From Polytrichum commune (taxonomy: Eukaryota; Streptophyta; Polytrichopsida; Polytrichales; Polytrichaceae): a stretch of 64,000 nucleotides of DNA. Shown here in pieces: positions 1 to 11,197 of the stretch. The translations under genes and the position numbers were made by a program. The stretch lies in the NCBI GenBank assembly GCA_950295325.1, contig OX485804.1:64698533-64762532 (forward strand), read 5' to 3'. Each line of letters starts with the position of its first letter. Within the stretch, counting starts at the first letter, position 1. Below the pieces are notes generated by a model. The model was not told the origin of the DNA, ran no database searches, and saw only the letters and a program-made list of their open reading frames with translations.

Positions 1-2701
1 CTTGAATTGGATGCGTAAGTTAAGTCATGCTTGTTGAAAACAGTGGAGGGAGCCATGAATGCAATTTGTTTCACCTGCTCCTCCTGCACCAGGATTCAAT
101 TGGGTATTACATTTTGCTCAGGCGTAAATGGAAGACGACCAACTGAGCCCAAAATAATACCACTGTGAAACATGATCATCAAAACTGGCCGGACGAAGAC
201 ACCGAAATATGCCCACTTTCGTACTAAACAATGTGAGGAGCATCATAACTATTTGCGAGCGGGAATTACTGCACACGTACGTACAACATACTACTCCCCT
301 ACGGGTTTGTGGTTGAGTCATCTCAAATGTGTCCTACTAAACTAATTCATGTTTTTTGCAACTAATCCTGGTGTCAGAACTACCTAGACATAGTAGCCTC
401 CCACATACAATTTATTTCAATCATTTTCGTTGAATGAATGAGAGATGTGATATTCCCTCTCAGCGTAACTATCGCTGAAAATAATCTGAATTGTTTACTT
501 AATGTGTGGGCCAACAGATGGGCAGATCCAAGCACTACTTACAGATGGACCAGTGGAGTTTGAGAAATGGTTCTAGGCAACTTGTTGATCGTATATATTA
601 GAGGAATCTATAGGATATGCCATATATTGATAAAGGAACACCAAAAGATATAACAACTTGGGTCTAGACCAATCGTGCCCAAAAACTCCCTGGACACTGT
701 GGGCCTTGTTCCATTTGGGATCATTGAGATGTGCACAAAATTTTCAAACAATTTTCATGGCACAACAGCAAAGAACACCCCGGTTTCACTTTTACATACA
801 TACTGTCTAAAGGATTTGAAGTTAATGGTATCCATAAACACTATCCCACTAGGTGAATAGGAAACATTTGATGAGTCAGGGTCATTAAATCTTCAATGAC
901 CAATCCATTATGTAGTACACTGTTGTCATCACCCATGTGATAATTGACAAATGTATTGTAGTCATTCCAATGTGTAGTGCATCTGCTGTTCAGTTCACCT
1001 GTTCCATAGATGACTTGAAGCGATTATTTGATGAGCTATGAACGCAAACGCTGTAAATCCATAAAAATCATTCCCATCAAATAAAACATCGGCTCCACCA
1101 TACCCTAACCCTAAATCCAAACCCAAGGCTCTGGGTCAGAGCAGGTGATGTCTTCAAAACTCTACTCTTAAACAATGCCAGCCACATGCCCTCTTTAAGG
1201 ATATATATAAAATATATCCAAGGAGGACCCTATATTTTTACCAACGCCACAGTAACCTCACATTAAGGCCAGGAGAATTAGTAACAAACCCATAAGGGGC
1301 ACTAGTAGGTGCTGAGAAACGAAATCTAGGGGTAAGGTTCAATCCAGCCTAGTGTTTCTAAATCTGTACACATTCTATAGCAGTAACAAGACCAGAAGTT
1401 CATATTCAGCAAAAAAATATCCATCTACCAGGAGCTGCAAAAGAAGTTTAAAAGCCAAGGCCCTGTGCAATGGGCTGTAGTCAATTCCATCAACCCACTA
1501 GTCAAGGGAGTAGCATAGAGATATAGAGAAAGAGAGGTAAAAGAGTCTTAACCTCAAAAAGTGGAATTGCTAGGTAATGTCAATGTCATATTGAATGTGA
1601 AAAGTTACAAGTTTGAGTGTTTACGGTACAACAGTGCAGGGCGGCACACATAACATTATATATATACCTCCGGCACAATGTCTATCACCAGAAAAATACA
1701 TCCTTTCTTTCCCTCCACCATGGCCAGCAGAAAATTGGCATTTGATACAACCTGGCTATAGTTGCTCTCCCTTTCCAAGGGTAAACAGTACCTAAACTTT
1801 GATGATGCACCTTCAGATCACTGCTGAAGGAAATGGGTTGCACCTTCCTCCTCATGTTATACCCAAGTTACATAGGGAAGTAGTACCTGCATAGTACGAA
1901 CGAATACACAAGCAGATATATCTCTCCCAACCAGTTTGCATGGAGCATTTCTATCTAACCTAAGCTGGACTAAACTTTCGTGCTCCTTCGTCCCCATTTA
2001 TGCTCCTCATATTACCAAACCGTGTCTTTGCACAGTGACCTCTTGCCCTACTCTTCCCTTTTATATTAAACAGCGAGAAAAGAGGGGTAAATCCACCTCC
2101 AATATCCCCCCCTCACCTGCCCTGCATAGCATCATCATCTTATTTGTCATACATAAACCCTCCTACCCTTCTTCAATTGAATGGGGATGATGGTCCTGCC
2201 TCACTTGCGACAACAGCTTCTCTGAAGTCAGTTGGCATGCTCTACTAATATAAGACCAAATTGTTTGACTGCAGTAGCCAATAGAATAATCTGACATGTG
2301 GGGGTGGGGGGCTCTGTTATACAAGACAAAAGAGCTGCTCATCCCTGTGATCTCACCCAAAATACAGTTCGCCGGACAGTAGAAGAACCCCTTCCAAAAC
2401 TCTACCCTGCCACCATTGACCGCAATACTGTTTTGTACATCCGAAATACATACTAAATGGAATTGATGAAGGGACATCATCATGTTGTATATCATTGTAT
2501 ACCTCCTGCGAGTTCTTCCTCCTCTGTAGGAAGAGATAGTTAACCAGAATCAAAAAGGTTCTGCCACAGTAGGAACTTCTTCCTTGGAGAGAGTTCCCTT
2601 GCATCCTCAAGAAAAGGTTACAGCCAGCACATCCTCAACAAGTCTCAAAGGGAAGTGAGATATATAGCAGAGGCACCTAGAATCAGAGCCCCCCAAGCTC
2701 A
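1..2701. other. 3' flank of the PUF gene; no further gene seen
   Basis: The proximal part must contain the 3' UTR of the minus-strand PUF gene, but I cannot place the poly(A) site with confidence. All open frames are short, overlap on both strands and show no recognisable domain. A two-unit telomere-like CCCTAACCCTAAA lies near 1102. Confidence 0.6.
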
Positions 2702-2809
2702 TCACTTCTTAATATTTGTGCGCGATAATATCCGCTTCCCATAAGGGCTGTTCCGTAAAGCAGGCAGATATGGTCGAATTGCATCAACTAACCCAGTGTG
2801 CAGAGGTCC
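2702..2809 (-). other. Coding exon 5 of the PUF gene, with stop codon
   Basis: The exon is 108 nt after a GATAACAG acceptor. It encodes the last 35 residues, the C-terminal cap helix region with the conserved SPYGKRIL motif, and ends in TGA at 2704-2702. Confidence 0.92.
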
Positions 2810-5800
2810 CTGTTATCACAAACAGCAGCAAGAGCAGAAATAAGATAATCAAATGTAACATCTAGACTTACTTAAGCTCACAGCATGAGTTGGGTAAACT
2901 ATCCCACCTTTAATAGACAACTGGAAGAGAAGAATGTGTTCTAGAACTCATGCAAGGCAACAATAACAAGAACAACATTCCTTGACTGACCTTGCATACC
3001 AAGGTAGAAATAATTAAGCAGTGATAAAATGTAAAAGCATATCAGCCATATATTTGAAAATGAGCAATCCCAACTTAGTAATATAGTCAAAATCCCAAGC
3101 TCTACACCCCAAAAAGGAGAACCATGAGCACAGTAAGAAAACACACCTTACAAACTGAAAGGGCAGACTGTATGACATAATTTGCATACTGGTCCTGGAG
3201 AAGCTGGCCCAGACGAGGGCTGGCTGTTAACTCCCGCACCAGGCGTGCCCGATGTTCCTCCACTCCCAACTTCAGACACTTTTCAACAACATTGCTGCTG
3301 AACTTTTGCATTGCCAAAAATGCATAGTTTCCTTCTAGCCTGGCCATTACCTCTGATGATGCCCAACCAGTTTTCAGGTCGAGAATGTATTGCACAACAT
3401 AATTTCTGCAACATGGCAGAAGGAATGTTCACAACGTAAGTTTGAGGTTGCATCATGTAGACTGATTGAGACTAAAAAGCCATTCCATGGAATAAATCTC
3501 TACGTAAAATTCCTGTAAATGCTTAACACTGCTTATGAAATGTACAAAAAATCTGCATCTCTACCACAATATGATAAGGATTCTGCCCTAATGCAATAGT
3601 TCCAACAACATGTCTGACTCTTACCCATAAGGATCTTGTGAAAGGACAAGAGCATGGGTAGCAATTACAGCTACCAAACGCTGTTTTTGAGGGGCAGAGG
3701 CAAAGTCCACACAACGCTGCATGACACAGCACCCATGACGGTGTGTGGATATCTCCACACAATGTGCAGCAGCTGCGTCGAAAATGAACTGCGATGCAGA
3801 GAACCAAGATATGTCATCACAGTTTCAGTATAGTATTTGAAAAAACACCAACTTAGACATGCATCAAAGGTCAGTCTTCAGTGTACAGTTCCAGCTCCTA
3901 GAACATTAACCCTCAAATATTTCCAAATGTATCCTCAATATTTGCTGTAGGGAACTAACCCTAGATAACCTCAACTAACCTGGCTATCTTCATGGCTGAG
4001 CTTCTGGAGACATCGCTGCACCACATGGTTTCCATTCAGATCTTTGATCAACTCAACAACGCCCTCAGTCAGGGCTGTGATGACCATGGTAACCTGCTCG
4101 GGGGACTTCAGTGTTTCAATTAGTTTTTGCACAGCCCGGGTCCTGTAAAACATAAAAATAGAATCAGAATGCTTCTTAAGCCATGAAAGCCATTTCTTGA
4201 GAGGCAAACGAACTAACAATCAACAAAAGAAAACTCTCGTGACAGAAAAATATTTTGTGCACACAGACCACAATTTGATTTACCGCTCTAATTCTACAAT
4301 AAGCTAAAGTACCAGAATCACTGTACAGAACACTGCAAAACACTATTTAGTATCAGTGTTTCCAATAGACAACAAACCCAAACCCCTAAAAGATGGATTC
4401 AACTTCTAAAACCCTAAATGAAGGTTAAGATTTAAATTACACCACTTATAATGAAGGCGCCCATCAAACCCGTCCATTTAGTACTCCTGCATTTTCAACT
4501 ACCTATCAAACCACAACAAACTCACCCATGCATGTTCAGAGAAATTTTGACTAGTTCTCCATCCATAGTCACAACTCGCAAAATGTCCATCCGCTGTGCT
4601 TCATCACAGACCTCCAGCAGCTTCTGGACCAGGTAATTTCCAAAGGGATCCTTCATCAATTCTGTGATGTGGCCAATGATTTCATGAAAGATCTTCTCCA
4701 CATCCTCAGGCCCGCCCTCATCAAACTTTTTCTGCAAAAACCTACACCCATGTTGATCCTTTGCAATCAAATAGATCCGACCTTCAACCTCTTCCAGCTT
4801 CGTATACTTGGGTTGCTGCTGCTGCAGATGATGTGCTGTTGGCAATCTTGGGTCAAATTCCAGTTCGTCCTGGATCGCCCTATGTGACTGAGTGTCCCCC
4901 AGGAAGGGGGAGGAAATATGACCTGAACCTAGTGTCATATGTCCATTCCCATATCCAAGAGCTTGACCATTGGTATGCCCATTAGGGATTCCATCTCCTT
5001 TCCTTCGAATTCCCATAGCAGGAATCGTAGACGTTCCCCCATTACTTGCACGTGGACGTCTCTGAAGAATTTTTTCTGGGAATGCTGGTAGCCTCTCATC
5101 TCTAGTCACTGCAGCAATTCGTGTTGCCTCCTTGACAGACAAAGCTGCTGATTGAGCTGCTGTTCTAGTACTACCATTTGACGGGGAATGCAAAAAAGGG
5201 CAGACCTCACCACGGCTACAATAACCCTGATTATAATACCTGCAAATGCTAGTGGCTGGATTGGTACGAGAACTATCAGGTAACACTAACCCCTGTGCCC
5301 AAAGACCATCCACAACCTGCTGCTGCCGCAACTTCTGCATAGCTTGGGTATGCTGCAACGATGGCACAACCCTAGGGTTGATTGCAGAGGAAACACTCCC
5401 CCTGCCAAAGCCACCAGCATTCTGCGCCTGCAGGGTGGCAAGAAGCTGGATCTGATTTTGGCGCTCCACAAGCTGCTGCTGCAGAATCAACCGTTGCTGT
5501 TGTTGCTGCTGCTGCTGCTTTCTCTTCTCCTCCTCTATCTGGGCATACCTCAGAGCTGCCATTTGTGCTTGCGCAGTCACTTGCATGCGCTGGGCCTCAT
5601 ACAGTGAAGCCACATCATAATCATACGACATCTGCTGCTGGGACGAAGGTGGGAAGAAGTCTGCACTAGATGCCGAGGCAGCAGCAGCAGCCGCAGCTTG
5701 CCCTCGCGCTGCAGCTGCAGCATGCATCGCTTCAAAAACGTCCAGTTGCTGCTGCTGATAGGCATTTGCAACAGCAGATCCAAAAGCGGCCTCCTCGCTC

Positions 5801-6774
5801 CTGGATGTATACGCATTCAACCCTGGGGAGCCCTGTCTCAGCAACTTCTCCACAACCTGAGAGGACACCTGAGGGTAATCTCCTATCCCATTGAACACCC
5901 CATTACTGAGCGCATCAATGCCGCCTGTGGCCTTTCCTCTTGGGAACAGGTTCATCCCGGGTGGTGACCTAGAAGTAGTGTAAGTCTCCAGTGACGCCAC
6001 CGAGCCTCCACCATAAGCTCCAGATCCAACACCAAATGCATCCATGTTGACATACATGCTGTTTGACTCAGCAGGGCTTTGTCCATTCGATAAGCTCCCA
6101 CCACCCAGACCGCCATGGCCACCCAGGGTTAGGTTGTCCACTGTCTCATCCGTGAGGGTCTGCAGTGCCCGGCTGCTGTTCCCTTCAAAATTCAAGTTCG
6201 CAAACGCCGAACTCAAATTCGACTCACCAAACATTTGAGTTTGGGACGAATTCCCAAAGTGGTGATTAGGTGAAGGCTCCCTCTGTTGCTGCTGTGGGTT
6301 TTGCCCCTGCTGCTGCTGCTGTTGCTGCTCTTGTTGCACCTGCTGTTGCTGCTGCTGCTTGTGATGTGCTTCCATTTGCCTATGCTTCCGATGCCTGGTT
6401 CGGGGGCTGTCAAGCGTGAGCCCAGAGAAGAAAGGTGAGAGCTGGGCACTGGCAGCCTTGGGGGACAACACAGACATGTCATTGTACAGATTCCGATTGT
6501 CCATGGGCGGAGGGAGCTTCTTCGCACCCGAGTAGGACTTGTAGAAATCCTCATATTGCTCATCACATCGAATGTCTATGAAAGGTTTCACTGGAACCTC
6601 ATCCTCCCTCAACCCAAAGGTGTGCGCATCTACACTGGATCCATACACACGTTGAAGCTCCTCCAAGTGGGGTGGTGCCGAGGTCGCCCGTGGAATTTCA
6701 TTCGGTGGGTCGGCTGATGTTGCCTCTGGAATCTCGTGCAGGAGCTGCTCAAACTCCTCGTCATCTTGCTCCAT
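2702..6774 (-). CDS. Pumilio-family (PUF) RNA-binding protein with CCCH zinc finger, five coding exons
   Basis: Coding exons on the minus strand are 6774-4526, 4142-3980, 3788-3625, 3405-3147 and 2809-2702. All four introns start GT and end AG (383, 191, 219 and 337 bp), phases fit, and the joined frame is 980 codons plus TGA. The ATG at 6774 has A at -3 and G at +4. Residues 1-660 are a low-complexity N-terminus with Gln tracts (about 139-164, 419-427), Ala and Gly runs, and a C-x7-C-x5-C-x3-H zinc finger (C511, C519, C525, H529). Residues about 664-975 form the Pumilio homology domain with eight repeats. RNA-facing triplets, repeats 1 to 8, are C677/R/Q681, N713/Y/Q717, T751/R/Q755, N788/H/Q792, C824/C/Q828, N860/Y/Q864, S896/N/E900 and N934/Y/Q938. 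By the known PUF code this predicts binding to UGUANAUA-type mRNA elements. The family represses or destabilises mRNAs in the cytoplasm. The start resembles short-leader plant Pumilio proteins, but I do not assign an orthologue. Confidence 0.95.
3147..3405 (-). other. Coding exon 4 of the PUF gene
   Basis: The exon is 259 nt after a GTTGCAG acceptor. It encodes residues 860-945: most of repeat 6, the G-specifying repeat 7 (S-N-x-x-E) and repeat 8. The donor is GTGTGT. Confidence 0.92.
3625..3788 (-). other. Coding exon 3 of the PUF gene
   Basis: The exon is 164 nt after a CATCGCAG acceptor. It encodes residues 805-858 (repeat 5, start of repeat 6) plus two bases of Gly859. The donor is GTAAGA. 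Confidence 0.92.
3980..4142 (-). other. Coding exon 2 of the PUF gene
   Basis: The exon is 163 nt and starts after a TTTTACAG acceptor. It completes Gly750 and encodes residues 751-804 (rest of repeat 3, all of repeat 4). It ends CAG before GTTAGT. Confidence 0.93.
4526..6774 (-). other. Coding exon 1 of the PUF gene
   Basis: This 2,249-nt exon encodes residues 1-749 and the first two bases of codon 750, about three quarters of the protein. It contains the whole disordered N-terminus, the zinc finger, PUF repeats 1 and 2 and the start of repeat 3. It ends CATGG before GTGAGT, so the Gly750 codon is split. Confidence 0.93.
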
Positions 6775-7494
6775 GCTGCCAAACCCACCTGACTCCGTCT
6801 CTCTCTCTCCCCGACACCAATCCCCTCAAAGCTGTCCTTCTGCTCCGTTCCCTGTGCGACTGACCCTCATCGGAAATGAGTCATCCTAACACCGCTCCCC
6901 TTCTTTACTTTACTCCCTTCCCGTTTCCTCTCCTTTCGTTTCTTTCCAGTCCACCTACAAGCCGGGTTTCAGCAGTTTGGTGAGTTTCCCTAACCCGACC
7001 CCCACACATGCAGAGCTTGTTTCGTCGCTCACTACGGTACAGGCAGGAAGGACGACATGAGCAAACCCCCCACCAGCCAAGTAACATGTCCGATTACTCT
7101 ATATGCAAAACTTGGCATTGGACCAACCCCCCCACACACAAATTGGACAACTCTAATTCGATCCCCTGTACCACCACCCCGACTTACCTCACCTGAACCC
7201 CTTCCAAGGAGCAGGCATTCAATGACACCGAGGTAACCCATTGGTTGCCCCACGACTCGCAATCAACACAGCACACACAAGATTAACAATTCCAAGCTTC
7301 CCGGCGACAAAATTCACAAAATATGCACGATAACAAACAAGGTCCACAACAGAACAGGGCAGGAAAGCTGGTCGCCCTCTCATAACAAGGCAACCTTCAA
7401 TACCAAGCCCTCCAATACAAAATTTTGCACAAGAACCGCTACTCCCACAGCAACAAGATAACAAGAAATCGCCCCCCCCATATATAACTATACA

Positions 7495-7532
7495 ACACAC
7501 ACGCACACGCACACGCACACACACACACACAA
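7495..7532. repeat. CA/GC-interrupted dinucleotide repeat in the PUF leader
   Basis: An imperfect (CA)n tract with CG interruptions, purine/pyrimidine alternating and so potentially Z-DNA forming. It lies between the likely start of transcription and the PUF start codon. Confidence 0.85.
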
Positions 7533-7883
7533 ACAAACAACACCGATTCTTCCACACACCTGCGACGGATCCCCGAGAGGATGATCGGCCCTCGGCACCA
7601 ATCGCGGAAACCTAAAAAAGCATACCCAATTGCAGCGTGCACACGGATCGCCTTCCCCACCCCCACCCTCACCTCACCCCACCGCAACCCGCCACCCCGC
7701 CCTCCCCTAACCCCCAACCGACCAAGCCAAACCTCCAATCACAGGAAGAAGCCACAATCGAATCGCACCACTCACCCCTTGGCGCTCCGTTGCACGTCGC
7801 TCATCAATCGACGCCCTCCTACTCCTCTCGATCTCTCCCGTCCCTTCTCTTGCTCCCCCCTCCTCCACTTCCGTCCTCCAGCA

Positions 7884-7946
7884 ACAGCTTCTTCTTCTTC
7901 TCCCTCTTCTTCTTCTTCCGCTTCCGCTTCTTCTTCTTCTCCGCCT
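7884..7946. repeat. TTC/GAA trinucleotide-rich tract
   Basis: Repeated TTC and TTCCGC units on the plus strand read as GAA and GCGGAA on the PUF transcript strand. Purine-rich leader tracts of this kind are common in plant 5' UTRs. Confidence 0.8.
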
Positions 7947-8529
7947 ATTGGGGCTGCGGCGATTGTAGGGTGCGTGTGTTCGTGTCTGTCTGTGATTCCG
8001 ATGCAACTAGTGTTTGAGAAACAGACAGGAAGGCAGGAACGAAGGAAGGAAAGGAAAGGAAGGGAGGATTGTTTTCGTTTGCTTTGCGAGGGTGGTGCGC
8101 CCGGCGGCGGGGCTTGAATGCGAAGGCGGGCCCTTGCGAGGCTGATGAACAAGAACAAGACAGGAAAACGGGGGACGCCGCGCGGGTGCCACGCCCGAGC
8201 TCGGGTGGCTGCAGGCACCTGGACTGCGCGGGCCGGGCGAGCAGAGGGGACCCGTGCTGGTCGGGCGGGCAGGCGGGCAAAGGGTTTGAGCACGGCCCGG
8301 CCGGGCTGTGTGCCGGGAGGGATTGGACGATGGTTCTGATGGTGAACTTTTATTATAAAATGGTGGAATAATAAGAAAAGAAAGAAAAAAGGAACGTCAA
8401 TGTCTTTTATCCTGACATGCGATGTTTATTCACCTTCTTCCTCTCATGTCCACGTGAGCATGGGAGTAGGGGCAACTTAGTGCCTATTTTCATAGGTGGA
8501 CCGTGTGGTTAGTGATAAGGTCAAGTGGG

Positions 8530-9400
8530 ACCAGAGCTTGTTTCTTTTCTAGTTTCCTTTTGTTTAGGATTATGTGTGTTAAGTTAAGTACCTTACAACA
8601 CTTTGTGAGAAGGATCCCATCAGTTTATGGGTTTTAGAGTTGGGGATTTATAGGTCTTGGAGTGAGTTTAACAATCGTCGTATGTATAGTGCCCCTTATT
8701 CATGCCGTGATTATAATGGGTAGTAGTACTATCCACCTTATGGTCCGAGACGACCCTAAACTATCGGGTGACAGTGGAGAGGTACCCATTTCTCAATGGA
8801 GTGGTTGGCGGTTCGATTCCTGCTGTGAAATCTTCTCTCTCCTTGAAGGAAAAAAACTAGCTAGATAGGAAGGAAGCCAAGAGCTCACCCACTACAAGGT
8901 AGGCAATAAATCCCACCCTGCACCCAACGGATTGCCCGACATTGGTTATTTCATTTATACCACCCTAGTGGGATAGGAGTGGGTGGAGAATGGCGTGTTT
9001 AACAAGTTTTTGGTTGGTGGTTTGTGTGGGGAATCTATCGTTGCAGTAAGTGAATTCAAATATTTGTACTTTGATGTTTGGGTTGGGTGTGAAGGGTGGT
9101 TTATGTGTAGGTGGGGCTCCTAAGATGCATGATATATCGAGTCTAAGTCAAGTTGGGCATTTACATCTTGGTGGATAGCATGTGAATGGGAGTAGCCATG
9201 AGGGTATGGTGTTGCCAGGTGCGCGGCCTTTAATGTTACCGGCATTGATTAGGGTAAAGCAACCGGTTGTGGGGTGGGCTAGTAGTGTGTTTGCTAGTGT
9301 GTGTATTGCTTTATTATGTCGGTTTGTCCTTAGATTGTTTATGTGGTTATTAGTGCAACATGATAGTAGGTGGAGGCATGTATCATTCTAGTGGGATGTG
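8530..9400 (-). pseudogene. LINE C-terminal tail
   Basis: Downstream of RNase H the frame gives LINAGNIKGRAPGNTIPSWL, a Cys-rich CYPPRCKCP block, IFEFTYCNDRF, a Gly/Thr block ITA-x-IRGTIH, and LNKRKLEKKQ. These blocks recur together in the C-termini of RNase H-containing LINEs. A SINE on the opposite strand sits between the CNDRF and IRGTIH blocks. Confidence 0.78.
8744..8957 (+). mobile_element. tRNA-derived SINE, copy 1, inserted in the LINE
   Basis: The head has an A-box-like TGACAGTGGA and a perfect B box GGTTCGATTCC (8812-8822), the internal RNA polymerase III promoter of tRNA genes. It has the same body as the copy at 46 kb, and an (ATTT)-like tail. It lacks an internal segment of about 50 bp found in other copies. 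Imperfect direct repeats of about 14 bp flank it (8730-8743 and 8957-8971, both CCACC...TAxTGG), and both halves lie in LINE coding sequence. Confidence 0.82.
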
Positions 9401-9689
9401 CATAAGTTACATGTTGGGGATATGTCTTGTTTGAGGATGTGTTTTTTCCGTTGGTTTCTTAAGTATCTACCATATCTAAATTTGAGGATTTGTGTTAGTT
9501 GCACATATGTAATCCAAGGGGGCATCCCATATTAGAATTGACCATTTTATGTGTATGTTCGTGTTGGATTGCCATTTATATACATAGGGTATTGTATTTT
9601 TTGCATGGAACATGAGTGTGCTTATGTATTATTTTTCTATGCAATTTTTGAGGTTGCAGATTAAGCCATCATGTTGTGTGGATGTCGAG

Positions 9690-10145
9690 GGGATAGATGG
9701 CCAATGTAGTGTTTGACGGACAACGAGGTGGGAAGGAGTTTCTACGTTGCAGGGTTGTTATACTCTTTGTTTGGCTAATTTATTAGCCTCGTCATTTCCA
9801 ATGATGTTTGTATGGGCTCTAACTGTGCGGATGGTGATATTGTGGTGGGAGGTTTTTAGCGTATTTACTATTCGGGTTATGAAGAGCTTATATGGGTGAT
9901 TATATCAGGAGGATGGATTTCTCATGTGGTTGAGGTACCTATGAATATGAATGTATATGTTGTGAGCATTTTGGTGTATTCCACAGCAATCAAGAGTGCG
10001 TATAATTATGCTTTAAGAATATTGTGGCATCCAAGTAGGCGAGTACCGATATTGATTTGTAGTGGTCCATTGAAAACTTTGGCTCCTACAATATTATTTT
10101 TTCTTTCTTCATCTGACGGTGTGAACGAGCCATCTGTATAGTAGG
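9690..10145 (-). pseudogene. LINE RNase H domain remnant
   Basis: The reading shows YYTDGSF (first catalytic Asp), NILKA-stop-LYALLIAVEY (the usual catalytic Glu is lost to a stop codon), a block ending FIFIGTS (the usual TDS Asp replaced) and VRAHTNIIGNDEANKLAKQ (final catalytic motif). The order and spacing are those of type I RNase H, which removes the RNA template. Two of the four catalytic residues are missing, so it cannot be active. Confidence 0.85.
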
Positions 10146-10629
10146 AATGAGCGGGTGGGAAGCTTAGAGGGAGGATTGATGTTATAGTTGGTGGGAGGGA
10201 GGAGGGTGTTGGCGGGTTGGGTTGGTGGTGGAGGGGTGGGCTATGTGCCATGCTTCAGGGATTTTAATGTATGTTATGTTTGTATAGGGGGTGGGGTAGG
10301 TGGTGCAAGTGGGGAGGAGTCTGTAAGGAGTTGTTAAAGGGAGGTGGGTATTTGTGATGTGATGGGTGTGTGGGAGAGTATTAGAATGAAGGTGAGTAGG
10401 GGTTCTTTGTTGTTGTAGTATGCAACGAAGGGCAATGTTTTGGTATATTGTAAAGTGAGGGGTGGGATGGTAAGTATCGTAGTTACATGTGGTTGTTAAG
10501 GCATGTTGGTTGGATTGTTTGTCCAATCGTCTTGTGTGATGGTACTAATTGCAATAGAGGTATGCCCAGTGTGATGCTAGTCTTGCCCATTTGATAATTT
10601 TGGAAGTACGTCTAGGGTTGTTTTATGTT

Positions 10630-11197
10630 TTATTTGGCCTAATGCCATAGGTCATTGATTGTTTGTGTGAGTAGTTTACTAAGTGTAGTGATATATCTTG
10701 GGAGTAAGGATAATGCTTCAATGTTGAATGTTCCACATGATAGTTGGGCAAGGATATTAGGGGAGTCTTTGGGGATGTTACACATGAATTTTGTGAGTTT
10801 GATGAGGAGTTTATCCAGTTTCTCGATGTATGGGACCAAAAAAAGGCGGCATAAAAGGCATATTCAATGCCCATGCAAATGAATGTATTGAGGTTCTTAA
10901 GCCTTTGTTGTAGTGATACGGGTGATAGTGGTAAGACCATTTTTTTTTGTTTTTTTTCCAACTATAGTGATTTTTTTATGGCCCATTTTAGGGATGGGAC
11001 TAGTCGTATTATTAGGTATGTGTATGGTTCATTTTGTGAGAGGATGGGGAGTTGTTGTTGTTGTTTATAATTAATGTTTTGGACTTTTAGATATGTGGTA
11101 CATATAAAAGGGTTGTAGTTTTGATTTATTGGAGCATCTTGTGATTGCGCATATGTTTATGCCTAGTTCCATGTGTGCCCAATCGAAGTATTATCTT
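10630..11197 (-). pseudogene. LINE reverse transcriptase, thumb and connection part
   Basis: The RT frame resumes beyond the inserted element with YFDWAHMELGINICAITRCS and continues through a degenerate stretch to IEKLDKLLIKLTKFMCNIPK and EALSLLPRYITTL. The latter are typical of the region between RT and RNase H in this LINE type. Two frameshifts are visible near 10840-10960. Confidence 0.8.

Larger units (their letters stand above)
6775..8340 (-). promoter_or_regulatory. 5' leader and promoter region of the PUF gene
   Basis: Read on the minus strand, the region upstream of the ATG holds a GA run ending about 15 bp before it, a CA-rich block, and a GAA/GAAG-rich stretch. A perfect plant donor (GAG before GTAAGT, intron from 7187) suggests a leader intron. 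Its acceptor is unclear; TTGTAG near 6960 and CACAG near 6870 are candidates. A TATA-like TTTATAATAAA lies at about 8352-8362, just outside. No transcription start can be fixed from sequence alone. Reading frames in this GC-rich block on both strands are low-complexity and I do not call them genes. Confidence 0.6.

Noticed and set aside
1102-1116. Telomere-like CCCTAACCCTAAA
   Set aside because: Only about two units, common in plant DNA by chance or as a small promoter motif; not an interstitial telomere.
4522-6863. Plus-strand and alternative minus-strand frames across PUF exon 1
   Set aside because: They are shadows of the PUF coding frame created by Gln, Ala and Gly codon runs.
7581-8293. 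Long open frames on both strands upstream of the PUF gene (up to 178 codons)
   Set aside because: They overlap each other in a GC-rich, low-complexity promoter and leader, consist of Ser, Pro, Arg and Phe runs from trinucleotide repeats, and show no domain.
8800-8830. Functional tRNA gene at the B-box motif
   Set aside because: No acceptor stem or cloverleaf can be formed, and the same sequence recurs with a common non-tRNA body and tail, so it is a SINE.
9182-9391. Plus-strand open frame in the LINE tail
   Set aside because: The minus strand carries the conserved LINE C-terminal blocks; the plus-strand frame is its shadow.
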